Source: Nicotiana tabacum | Lineage: Eukaryota > Streptophyta > Magnoliopsida > Solanales > Solanaceae | Assembly: GCF_000715075.1 (NCBI RefSeq) | Contig: NC_134080.1 | Span: 40,528,758 to 40,592,757, forward strand | Reading direction: 5' to 3' | Length of the DNA stretch: 64,000 bases | In this document: positions 11,315-21,654 of the stretch, one piece after another | Layout of the letters: each line of letters begins with the position of its first letter | Numbering within the stretch: the stretch's first letter is position 1 | The notes under the pieces: generated by a model | What the model saw: the letters and a program-made list of their open reading frames with translations, nothing else | Database searches by the model: none | Told to the model about the DNA's origin: nothing | Translations under genes and position numbers: made by a program

Positions 11315-11410
11315 CAGGAGCCAGAGCTCGGTCAAATTCTTCAAACCATTCTGTTCGGTCAAAGTTGGCCATCATATCTTTATCTAATAACTCTTTCATC
11401 CTTTCCGGGT

Positions 11411-11423
11411 AAAGAGGGGCAGC
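11411..11423 (+). promoter_or_regulatory. Polypurine tract of element A
   Basis: The tract aaagaggggcagc lies immediately upstream of the LTR start TGTTCATACCC. Element B has the same arrangement (taaagaggggcaac before 21035). The PPT primes plus-strand DNA synthesis. Confidence 0.85.
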
Positions 11424-12036
11424 TGTTCATACCCAATATTTCCATGCATATTTTTTTTATAAATGCAAAATACTTTCCAAATAACATATGTATGCATATA
11501 TAAGTGTATCCAAATATTTTAGTATTTTTCCTAATTTTTTAAAGATTTTTAAATCAATTTATTGCCCTATTTTAGCAGTTCAAAAACCAATAATTATTCT
11601 TCAAATTATCATTTTGGTGATTAACTTATTTTATTCTCATATTTATACCAAAATATAGTTAAAGTAATTTTTACACATTTTTAAAAATTTATTTAGTGTT
11701 TTTAAAGCTAAATTGCATATAATTGCAATTTTAGCCTATTTTAAGATTTAATTGCGTTTATAATTACAAAATTGATCCCAGTATTTTTAATTTAATATTT
11801 GTTTATTATTAATTAATTTAGTACCTTCAATTTGTTTCCAAGAATCATTTTGCTATTTTTTATAAAAATAAAGAGGAAAAAGTGGCTATTTAATAATAGC
11901 CCTACCTATTTAAATTTTAGGCCAAATCGACCTCCCAATTAACCCCAATTTCAATTTCAAATGGACCGGACCACTTCCTAAACTATCCGCCCCTGATCCA
12001 ATTAAGTTCAACCCGCCCGTCCCCCCATTAAATCTA

Positions 12037-12063
12037 GGTCGTTGATCAAAATGATCAACGGCC
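12037..12063 (+). repeat. 12 bp inverted repeat in U3 of LTR A
   Basis: GGTCGTTGATCA - aaa - TGATCAACGGCC pair at all positions except one T-G wobble. The same hairpin is in LTR B at 21628-21654, with the loop-closing pair changed from A-T to T-A. Confidence 0.85.
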
Positions 12064-13846
12064 ACAATCCCTCCTTTCCTTTTTTAATCCACCAACACCC
12101 CTTAACCCTAAATCATTTCACCTAACCAGCCGCCTCTGAAACCCTCCCCTCTCTCAAAACACTCTCGAACCTTCTCTAACCCTAGCCGCCTCCCATCACT
12201 TCTACCTTGAAACCCACCGGGATCCATGGCTTCTCAAGCTATGGAAGTCTTATACCCACCTCCTCTTGCTCCCACGTGCCTGATACCTGAAGATTCGAGG
12301 CCTAACCATAAAGGGTTGAACACAGACCTCTGTCGATTCGAGGTTCAAGGGTCATCTCTGGCCTTGCTCCGGCGTTCCAAGGTTATCTGAGCCCGTTTCT
12401 GACCTCTCCGACTTAGATCGATGGCCTTTCAAAGCCTTTCTCACTTCTAGGGTTCTTCTGAAGCCCTAACCCTTCAAGGTTTTTCTCCGATTTCTTTAGA
12501 TCCGTTGTGTATCTGTGCTCCCCTTGAGTTTTCAAACGATTTCCCTAACTTTTCTTTCAAAAATTATTTTTTTAAAAAAAATAAATCTTTTTTTCCGATC
12601 TAGGGTTTTCTGAAAAAATGTTTAAGTGTTTTTCTGACTTTCTTTCCCTTTTCTTTTGTGTATTTGCTTCTACTGTGCTCCTATGTTTTTTATCTACCAC
12701 GTTCTCGTATGTTCTCCTTCTGTGTTCTGTTCTTGTATGTTCTTCTACTGAGTTTTTATACTCCGTTCTTGTATGTTCTTTTTACTGTGTTTTATATACT
12801 CCATGCTTGTATGTTCTTCTACCATGTTTTCCGTACTGTGTTCTCATATGCTTTTCTATTATTTTCTTGTATTTTTCTTCTACTATGTTCCAGCATGTTT
12901 CTCCTACTGTACTTTCTTGCTAAGTTCTTATGCTTCCTTACTTTCCTTCTACTAAGCCCTGTTTAAGTTTCTTTTAAAAAACTTCTTAAGCATGTTCACT
13001 GTTCCTATCAATGTTTCTCCTCTATTTTTTCTTTGAGTGCTTCTACTGTGTTCTGCCTGTTACCTTGATATCATGCTTTCTCATGAGTGTTGCAGTTGAT
13101 AGAAGCATGCAAGAGGTTTCAGTTCTTCTCTGAAACCTCTGAGCCTACTTCGACCACTTGCTTCTCATCTCTGCACTTGATTCAAGGCGGAAACCCTAAA
13201 ATTTGGGGGTTCTTCCATGTTTGATCATATATTTGATTGAATTAGGGTTTTATTTTAGAACCCCTAACTCTTCGAGTCTTTGAATTGAGTTTGGACTTTG
13301 TTTTTCATATGATTCTGACCTTTTTACTAAAACTCTTCTACACTGGTTTTTCCTATTGATTTTACAGTGACATGAAAGTTTTCTTTCATACTTAACATGC
13401 TCACATGCTCTTTATATATGATGAATTTCCCTCTAAATGGTTTTCAAATTTACAATTAGTTCAAGCTTCCTTCTGAATATAGCCTGATTGATTTCTTTCC
13501 ATTGGTTACTGATTTTCTCTGTGACGCGACCTAAGTGAAACCCTTCTTCATCTTTTCTGACTTGGTTCATTCATACAAAATCTCATACCCTTTTGATTTA
13601 CTGGTTGTTAACTGATCTTCTTACCTTATTTTCACAAACCGTGTATTTTAAAACCATGTCCTTAAATAACTTTTATGTATTCACACCTAATTGCCTACTT
13701 TGCACAAAGTATTTGATTAATTTCTTTCCTTAATTGGTTTATACCCGTTTGAATCTGAATCCCTTAATTAAGGGAGGTCTTGTGTAATTGATTGACAATC
13801 AGTCCTTCAAGTATTTTCTTACCTTGTTTCCTCATGACTTTCACAC

Positions 13847-13853
13847 TATAAAA
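13847..13853 (+). promoter_or_regulatory. TATA box of LTR A
   Basis: The TATAAAA in actataaaaggcacg is a canonical plant TATA context. The same relative place in LTR B has TATAAAT at 22894. It would put U3 at about 2.4 kb. Confidence 0.65.
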
Positions 13854-14805
13854 GGCACGACCTTTCTTCACAAATGGACACTTCACAATTGACAATCTCT
13901 CCTAAATTCTCACTCTCACATAATAGAATTCTTCCTTCTTGGCTGCATTCTGACTTTCACAAGACTACTGCTTTTCCCTATTTGTTTCTTTGAAACTTTT
14001 ATGTCCTAATTTAACTTCAGCATCACCACAATGTGTTTACTTACACCTTTTTGCATCTATGTCTACTTTACTACTTCTGCAGAGTTAAATACTTAAACTA
14101 GCATGTTGATTTCCTTTTGCTTGGTTCTCCTATGAATCCCTATTCCCTATTTCCCTTTATGTGCTTTGAGTTACAGTTTAAAACATGACAATATGCAAGT
14201 TATTGTCTATGGTTTGAACTTGATCCCTTAGGGGATCCTAACCTCTAAACAATGTGTTCTAGTAGGCTTATGGGTGTGCCAACATCTCCCATTGTTGGGT
14301 TATGCCCACTAACCTGCTTTTTACTTCTTGCAACTCCCCGTTCCCTATATCCCTATGTGTACTGTTTCCCTTCCCCTTTTCCCCTTTTAGAATTCTGTAC
14401 TTGCACTCTCTCTTAGTTTCTAAGTTCTGCCCCCTTCTTGTGAGCCTTGCCTTGGGACCTTGAGTTCCCTCTGAACTTGAACACCTAAGGGCTGGCCCTT
14501 CCACACTGCACTATGGCTTAATATGTCAATACATTTGGGTGTAAGCACTGCCCGGAGTTCTTATGAAACTCTTAGGGAACTCTAACACACCCAAATGGGA
14601 GAAAGGCTTTAAAACATGATCTTTGGAGTTGGTTTACTTCATACTTTAGACAGGAAGTCTGAATCGGGCTCTCCTTGGTTGTAATTTTCAATTTGTGATG
14701 TATTTTATTTATTTTATTTGGATTGTAATAACTTTGTAATAAACTATTGGGGATGGCTAGTGAAAAGGGTGGGGGGGGGGGGGGTAATTATGTATGTAAA
14801 AGGTG

Positions 14806-15361
14806 TAGATATCCTGCTCATAGGGAATTTCTGATTTCTGCATATCACATAGATATCCTGCCTATAGGAATTCTGCACTTTCATATATAGATACTATGCC
14901 TATAAGGAATTCTACATTCATATGGATATCCTGTCTATAGTTAAATTTCTGCATCTCTCATATAGATATCATGCTCATAGATAACTGGAAATCCGAATTC
15001 TGCATATGCAACTGTCACTAGGCAAACCTTTTTATAGGGCTTAAATAACTAACTGCATTTAGATATCATGTTCATAGGCTTAAACGAAGTACAACATTTA
15101 GATGTCATGCCTATAGGAATTCTGCACTCTTGCTATGTCTGTAAAAGTGTTTAAAATCAACAACGCCTAGAAAGCATACCTATAGGAATTAATAACCAAG
15201 TCTGAAACGTCTCACTCGCCTACAAATCTAAAATCATTGTCTAACGTCTGCAGAATTTATGATCTTTTATCAAAACTCGTCTTTCCTAAATAACTGAAAA
15301 CCTTTTCTAAAATCAGTATACTTCATCTTTTCTGAAAACAATAGATATCATGCCTATAGGA
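14806..15361 (+). repeat. Dispersed 19-mer TAGATATCATGCCTATAGG in LTR A
   Basis: About nine copies at irregular spacing start near 14808, 14852, 14888, 14921, 14963, 15061, 15100, 15171 and 15343. Many are followed by aattctgca. LTR B carries a comparable set at 24057-24815. Confidence 0.75.
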
Positions 15362-16316
15362 GCTTTGTCCAACACCTAGGCAAGCCATAGGATAAACTTG
15401 TAAACTGAATAAGATTTTATCAACTACAACCAGCAGACAAGCCTGATTCGGGCTTCTTATCTGAAATATGCAATAAATCAGTCTGTCCCAACTTTTAATC
15501 AGACCCTAATTAGTATGTGTAAGACATGCTAAACTATATGATTTTCTTTGATTTAAGGAGGTCTGTTTGAGCCTTATTTGTTTATGTGCTTCCCCATACT
15601 TGCTATATATATGTTTTTGCTTGTCGCCTTAGCATTTTTCCCTTTGAAACCACAAATAGGCCCAACTTCTCCTACCTTTTTAGGATTAGTAGTCCCAACT
15701 ACCTTCGGGGCTGATAGGATTGGGGCGGGTAATAGCATGCAATGAGTAAATGAGACCGTTCCGCGGTTTAATAGCTTAACGGGGTGGGAAGATATATATG
15801 TATATGATGACCACGCGATAATGTCACGTGTAACCCCTCATCGAGGAGCGATTACCGGGCATTGTGTGGGGTGATCAATATTATTAATAAACCTAGGACC
15901 CCCCCTCCTCTTCTTTTATTACTTTCTTCTAATCTTTTCAAACTGTCTCTTTAAAGAAGAAATCAACTTTTCTTAATTTCTTTTCTTGCCTTTGTTTATT
16001 TGTAACCCTTATGTGAAAATCCCCTCTTATATGAAGTCGTACTTGCCTATATGCTCCTTGTATTTAAAGTCATAACAATAGTCTGGCCGGGAACCACACT
16101 AGTGGATCTCGAGGGGTGCCTAACACCTTTCCCTTGGGATAATTTCAAGCCCTTACCCAAACTCTGGTTGCACAAGTCAAACCATTCTTCGTGTCCTAAT
16201 GCACTTAAATCATTAGGTGGCGACTCTTCAATCTTAAACCCAATTCTCGAAAGGGAATGAGTTGTCTTCCCAAATGTCATAAACCCGAACTCCGCGAGGA
16301 AAAATTGGGCGCGACA

Positions 16317-17276
16317 AATATGTGAGCCCATCTTCAAGATGATAAGAAAGGATGCCGAGACGAGTTGGACTGAGGATTGTCAGAAAGCTTTTGACAAGAT
16401 CAAGGAATACCTGTCCTCACCGCCAATTTTTGTCCTGCCAGAACTAGGACAACCTTTGCTACTTTATCTATCCCTGTTAGATGGAGCCTTCAGATATGTT
16501 TTGGGACAACATGATGAGACAGGAAGAAAGGAGCAAGCCATATGTTACCTGAGTAAGAAATTCACACCCTACGAAGCACGGTATTCTCTGCTTGAACGCA
16601 CTTGCTGTGCTTTGACCTGGATAACCCAGAAGTTTAGGCATTATTTCTACGCCTACACTACATACCTCATATCTAGGATGGATCTGAAGTACATATTTCA
16701 GAAGCCCATGCCTACAGGGAAGTTGTCTAAATGGCAGATACTGCCGAGTGAGTTCGACATTGTCTATGTAACTCAAAAGGTAGTCAAGGGACAAGCATTA
16801 GCAGATCACCTCGGTGAAAATCCGGTGGGAAGAGAATATGAACCCTTGAAAATGTATTTTCCTAATGAAGAATGATCATTCGTGGGAGAAGACATTACAG
16901 AATCATATGACGGTTGGAGAATGTTCTTTGACGGAGCCACAAATTTCAAAGGAGTAGGCATTGGAGTAGTTTTGGTATCAGAACGGGTCAGCATTATCTG
17001 GCATCTGCTAAACTTAGATTTCCCTGCACCAACAACATGTCAGAATATGAGGCCTGTATACTAAGGCTCAACATGGTAGTCGACATGAACATTCAGGAAT
17101 TGTTGGTGATTGGTGATTCAGATTTGCTTGTGCACCAGGTACAAGGAGAATGGGCTACCAAGAATTCCAAGATATTGCCATATCTGCACCATGTGTAGGA
17201 ATTGAAAAGGAGGTTCACAAAGATAGAATTCCGACATGTGACCAGAATTTAGAATGAGTTCACCGACGCATTAGCC
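16317..17276 (+). pseudogene. RT C-terminus, RNase H and aRNH of element B
   Basis: This is open to a tga at 16873-16875. It shows WTEDCQKAFDKIKEYL (end of RT), LDGAFRYVLGQHDETGRKEQAI and the tether DLKYIFQKPMPTGKLSKWQIL. The aRNH follows (YDGWRMFFDGATN) and is frameshifted near 16985. VIGDSDLLVHQ and ALA... continue in another frame, with a stop near 17198. The Gln codon at the position of A's 7055 stop helps show A's stop is secondary. Confidence 0.82.
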
Positions 17277-18640
17277 ATGTTGTCATCAATGATACATCAT
17301 CCAGATAAGAACTATATTGATCCCATTCTGGTGAGAATCCATAATCAACCGACATATTGTGCTCATGTCGAGGAAGAAACAAATGGAAAGCCTTGGTTCT
17401 ATGACATTAGGGAGTACTTATCAAAAGGAGAATATCCAGGGCACGCAAATCACATTAAAAAACACACGCTCTGGAGATTGTCAAATAACTTCTTCCACAA
17501 TGGAGGGAACTTGTACAGAAGAACACCGGATTTGGGTTTGCTAAGGTGTGTCGACATAAAGGAAGCTTCTAAGCTACTTGAGGATGTGCATACTGGGACC
17601 TGCGGTCCGCACATGAATGGTTTTGTTTTGGCCAAGAGGATACTCAGGGCAGGTTACTTTTGGATGACCATGGAGACGAATTGTATTCAGCATGTCCACA
17701 AATGCTTTCAATGTCAAGTACATGCCGACATGATAAAAGTGCCACCAAACGAACTCAATGCAACATGCTAACCTTGGCCATTCATCGCCTAGGGAATGGA
17801 TGTTATTGGTCCGATTGAGCCCGCGGCTCCAAACGGACACCGGTTTATTCTGGTAGCCATTGATTACTACACAAAATGGGTAAATGTTGCATTTACAAAG
17901 CTTTAACCAAGAAAATCGTCGCATATTTTGTCAAGGATCGTATTGTGTGCCAATTCGGAGTTCCTGAGTCCATTATTACCGACAATGCCGCCAACCTCAA
18001 CAGTGACCTAATGAAAGCTATATGTGAAGCTTTCAAAATCAACCACAAGAATTCCACAGCCTACAGACCATAGATGAATGGACCAGTAGAAGCCGCCAAC
18101 AAAAACATTAAGAAGATACTAAGGAAAATGGTAGAGAATCACAAGTGGTGGCATGAGAAGTTATCCTTTTCTCTGTTAGGGTACCGCACCATAGTTCGCA
18201 CGTCAACCGGGGCAACCCCCTACATGCTGGTTTATGGTACCAAGGCTGTCATCCCAACTGAGGTAGAGATTCCTTCTTTAAGAGTCATACATGAAGGTGA
18301 GCTCAGCGATGCGGAATGGATAAGAAGTTGCTATGAATAGTTGGCCCTTATCGATGGAAAAAGAATGAACGCAGTATGTCACGGCCAACTGTATCAAAAC
18401 AGAATGTCCAAGGCTTTCAAGGAAAGAGTCAAACCAAGATAGTTCACACCAGGGCAGCTGGTATTGAAGAAGATTTTCCCCCACCAAGATGAAGCCAAAG
18501 GGAAATTCTCTCCCAACTGGCAAGGTCTGAATATGGTTCACAGAGTACTAACAGGAGGAGCACTCATACTTGCAGAAATGAATGGAGAAATCTGGCCAAA
18601 ACTAATCAATTTAGACGCAGTCAAGAGATACTATGCCTAG
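17277..18640 (+). pseudogene. Integrase of element B
   Basis: The zinc-binding segment (VHTGTCGPHMNG, then CIQHVHKCFQCQ) is open to a tag at 17769-17771. The core follows with MDVIGPIEP, ITDNAAN and PVEAANKNIKK, and stops near 17791 and 18071. There is also a frameshift near 17880 and a stop near 18338. The C-terminal tail ends at the tag at 18638-18640. It aligns collinearly with integrase of element A. Confidence 0.83.
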
Positions 18641-18782
18641 ATTATTTTGCATTTTTCTTTTCTGATGTAATTGAACTACGCTTGACCTAATTTCCGTTTA
18701 ATAGGGGATACGTAGGCAGCCTTATAGGTTCAGTCATATCATAATAAAATATTCATTTCCCCCAAAATCAGAAACTGGGGCA

Positions 18783-18990
18783 GAATTTTGAAGAGGGTCC
18801 TCAAAATTCCGGAGCAAGTCCATCCAGCGCCATCACATGCCGGGAAGTCAGTCGTTAGTCAAGAACTGGGGCAGAATTTTGAGAAGGATTCTCAAAATTC
18901 CGAAGAAGATTCAGCAAGGTCCGCCATCCGCAAACGGTTAGAAATCATCTACCAAACTGGGGCAGAATTTTGAGGAGGACCCTCAAAATT
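18783..18990 (+). repeat. Three long hairpins after the pol stop of element B
   Basis: The copies start at 18783, 18874 and 18964, each following a ctggggca word. The 18874 copy has 12 bp perfect arms, GAATTTTGAGAA and TTCTCAAAATTC. The 18964 copy has GAATTTTGAGG and CCTCAAAATTC. The inner stem pairs therefore changed together. Confidence 0.82.
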
Positions 18991-19364
18991 CCAACATAAG
19001 AGAGTTGCAATGCCTTTAAAGTGTATCACAGCCGCTAGTTCATCAAAAATTACTTGATATATCAATACGTTTCCAAAACAACTCTATTTTTTGTAATAAT
19101 CACATATTTTTGAAAATTCTATTTCCATAACAGTTAAGTGCTACCTAGGGGAACTCGAAAGGGGCTTCCAAAGCGGAGCAAAGCAAGGTCGGCAGACGAA
19201 GCAAGAACCAACCTCCCCTCATGAAACTTATGATTTTTCTTCGAACGCAGGCATATTTGACGATAGAATTTGTACACAAAGCAAATTCACCATCCATCTG
19301 ATCGTTAGACACTAAACCTATCCTAGCTAAGATATACTCTACCCTTATGTGCTATTTTCTCTTT

Positions 19365-20377
19365 GCATGAGTCTAATCTATGACTCCACATTTGTATGAG
19401 TCTAATGCTTGACTCCATATTTGCATGAGTCTAAGCCCTGACTCCATATTTGCATGAGTCTAATCCTTGACTCCACATTTGCATGAGTCTAATCCTTGAC
19501 TCCACATTTGCATGAGTCTAATTCTTGACTCCATATTTGCATGAGTCTAAGCCCTGACTTCATATTTGCATGAGTCTAATCTCTGACTCCACATTTGCAC
19601 GAGTCTAATCCTTGACTCCATATTTGCATGAGTCTAAGCCCTGACTCCATATTTGCATGAGTCTAATATCTGACTCCACATTTGCATGAGACTAAGCCCT
19701 GTCTCCAATCTTGCATGAGTCTAAGCCCTGACTTCATATCTGCATAAGGCTAAACATTGCCTTCCATTTGCATGGGACTAAGCCCTTCCCCGAATCTTGC
19801 ATGAAGTTAAGGTCTACCTCCATGTTTGCATAAGGCTAAGCGTTGTCTTCCATTTTCATGGGACTAATCTTTGTCCCGAATCTTGCATGAGGTTAAGCTC
19901 TACCTCCATATTTGCATAAGGCTAACCGCTGCCTTCTCCTTGCATGAGACTAAGATCTGTCTCCAATCTTGCATGAGTCTAATCCTGGACTCCATATTTG
20001 TATATGGCTAAGCGCTTCCTTCTCCTTGCATGAGAATAAGCTCTATCTCCAATCTTGCATGATTCTAATTCCGGACTCCATATTTGCATAAGGCTAAGCA
20101 CCGCCTTCTCTCTCCATGAGTCTAAGTCCCGATTCCATATTTGCATAAGGCTGATCCTTGCCTCCATACCTGCATGAGTTTAAGCCCTGACTCTATATTT
20201 GCATGAGGTTAATCCTTGCCTCCCCGTTTGCATAAGATTAATCCTTGCCTCCCCACTTGCACGGGACTATTTATTGTCCCTCTTTGCACCAATATTGCTC
20301 TATTTTCTACTACTATCTACCTATTTTTCAATCGGGCTAAGCCCTGCCCTCTACCTCGCAAGACTAAGCCTTGTCTT
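19365..20377 (+). repeat. About 30 bp tandem array of covarying hairpin units
   Basis: There are about 34 units of the form gcat-arm1-taagccct-arm2-catattt. The arms are 5 bases long and complementary. Examples are GAGTC 19369-19373 with GACTC 19382-19386, GAGAC 19688 with GTCTC 19701, and AAGGC 19746 with GCCTT 19759. Others are GGGAC 19860 with GTCCC 19873, GAGGT 19889 with ACCTC 19902, and AAGAC 20360 with GTCTT 20373. By eye about 20 units pair at all five positions and most others have one mismatch or wobble. Confidence 0.92.
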
Positions 20378-21020
20378 GTTACATCATATTATTGCATATC
20401 ATGGGCTGAAATATCGTCAATCTGTCCAAAGGCGTCATTGTCTAAAGGCATCATCCTCATAGCCGGAAGACACCATATCATGGCATGAGGATCTCTCAAA
20501 TTTGCATATCATTATTCAAAGGCATCATGGTTTGGAGGCACCATTTTCATGGCCCGAGAACATCATTTCATGGCCTGTGAATCCCTCACTAAGCAATTCA
20601 TGGCCCAGGACATCATGGTCCAAGGACGTCATCTTTAACCATCCGAAGACAACCTTCATGGTCCAAAGGGAATCTGCATCATGTTTAAATTTTCCCAAAT
20701 ACGTTTGTAGCATCTTTTATCTGTAGGTAACCAACAAACAACCACTATCCTAGCAAGAGCGATCTCGCCCCAGTTCCCTCTGACTGTCCCGAGCCTTAAC
20801 CGATCATCATAGCCTCTTCCACATCTCGTGTTCGTTCTTGCAGTAGTTTCATCGGCATACTCCGCAGGTGAATCCAGAACTACACATGCCTGATTCCTGT
20901 AAAACCAGGGATATGTAGGCAACTCGGAAACCGGAGCTCGGCCTCTGTCTTTCAAAGCATCCCAGCCGATCAAAATTGGCCATCATTTCTTTACCCGAAA
21001 ACTCTTTCATCTTTCCCGAG

Positions 21021-21034
21021 TAAAGAGGGGCAAC
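21021..21034 (+). promoter_or_regulatory. Polypurine tract of element B
   Basis: The tract taaagaggggcaac lies directly before TGTTCATACCC, as in element A. Confidence 0.85.
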
Positions 21035-21627
21035 TGTTCATACCCAATATTTTTCCTATATATTTAAAATATGCATAAATACCTTCAAAATAGCATATAT
21101 ATGCTAATATAAGCATGCACAAGGTTTTTTTATTATTTTCCTCATAATTTTAAGGATTTAAATTGATTCATTTTCTCCCCTCTTATTCATAAAATCCCCA
21201 ATAATTATTTTCTAAATTATTGTTATGATGATTTATTCATTTAATTTCTATACTTATGCCAAAATATGGCTAATATATTTTTCATGCATTTTTATAATTG
21301 CATTTAGTATTTTTTAAGCTAAATTGCATATAATTGCAATGTTAGCACATTTTAAGGTATAATTATATTTTAAATGCATAAAATTGGTCCCTATATTTTT
21401 AAAATTATAATTATATATTTTAAATCATTTTGGAATCTTAAGTTATTTTTCAAAAACTACCTATTATTTATTATAAATTAAAATAGGAAAAATTGGCTAT
21501 TTAAATCATAGCCAGATTTGGCTTTCAATTTTAGCCTAATTTGGACCCCTCCCCAGCCCAATCTCCTATTAAATAACCTGACCCAGGCTCCAAACACTTC
21601 CTACCTGACCCAAACCCATCAGATATT

Positions 21628-21654
21628 GGTCGTTGATCTAAAAGATCAACGACC
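21628..21654 (+). repeat. Perfect 12 bp inverted repeat in U3 of LTR B
   Basis: GGTCGTTGATCT - aaa - AGATCAACGACC. This is the homologue of 12037-12063, with a compensatory change next to the loop. Confidence 0.88.

Larger units (their letters stand above)
9190..11410 (+). other. 3' UTR of element A, rich in tandem and inverted repeats
   Basis: This is 2.2 kb of non-coding sequence between the integrase stop and the PPT. It holds two long hairpins (9332-9358 and 9424-9451), a 62 bp tandem array (9903-10446), a roughly 36 bp array (10447-10830) and a degenerate repeat zone (10831-11080). A 17 bp motif near its start (9253-9269) recurs just before its end (11298-11314). Hypervariable repeat-rich 3' UTRs are known in Tat/Ogre elements and have been proposed as a source of satellite DNA. 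Confidence 0.85.
1..16316 (+). mobile_element. Element A: Tat/Ogre-type Ty3-gypsy retrotransposon, 5' end outside window
   Basis: The first 776 bases match 15542-16316, so they are the end of the 5' LTR, and the full 3' LTR is 11424-16316. Between them, in order, are a PBS, an ORF1-like stretch, gag, protease, RT, RNase H, a second (archaeal-type) RNase H and integrase. These are followed by a 2.2 kb repeat-rich 3' UTR and a PPT. A second RNase H between RNase H and integrase, very long LTRs and a long 3' UTR are known traits of the Tat/Ogre branch of plant Ty3-gypsy. Several in-frame stops and frameshifts show it is not autonomous now. The 3' LTR ends exactly where the RT of a related element (B) begins, so A probably inserted into B. 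The expected 5 bp target duplication on the left lies outside the window. Confidence 0.9.
11424..16316 (+). repeat. 3' LTR of element A, 4.9 kb
   Basis: It begins TGTTCATACCC after the PPT and ends gcgaca. Landmarks are an inverted repeat at 12037-12063, telo-box-like AACCCTA motifs clustered at 12110-12610 and 13190-13270, and a T/C-rich stretch at 12610-12960. The TATA box is at 13847-13853, a run of 14 G lies at 14771-14784, and a dispersed TAGATATCATGCCTATAGG motif occurs from 14806 to 15361. Open frames inside it are low-complexity and unlikely to be genes. Confidence 0.92.
18641..21020 (+). other. 3' UTR of element B with repeat arrays
   Basis: It has the same organisation as in A: boundary motif (18715-18731), three long hairpins (18783-18990), a hairpin-unit array (19365-20377), a degenerate catggcc/ggcatcat zone (about 20395-20690), a second boundary motif (20908-20924), then the PPT. 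No gene is seen. Confidence 0.85.

Noticed and set aside
12618..12966. Overlapping plus-strand ORFs of about 100 codons rich in Phe, Leu, Ser and Cys
   Set aside because: They lie in a T/C-rich low-complexity part of LTR A, are open in several frames at once, and have no domain. Composition explains them.
19365..20377. CRISPR array
   Set aside because: Repeats and 'spacers' are not distinguished: the whole 30 bp unit repeats, no cas genes are near, and the context is a plant retrotransposon 3' UTR.
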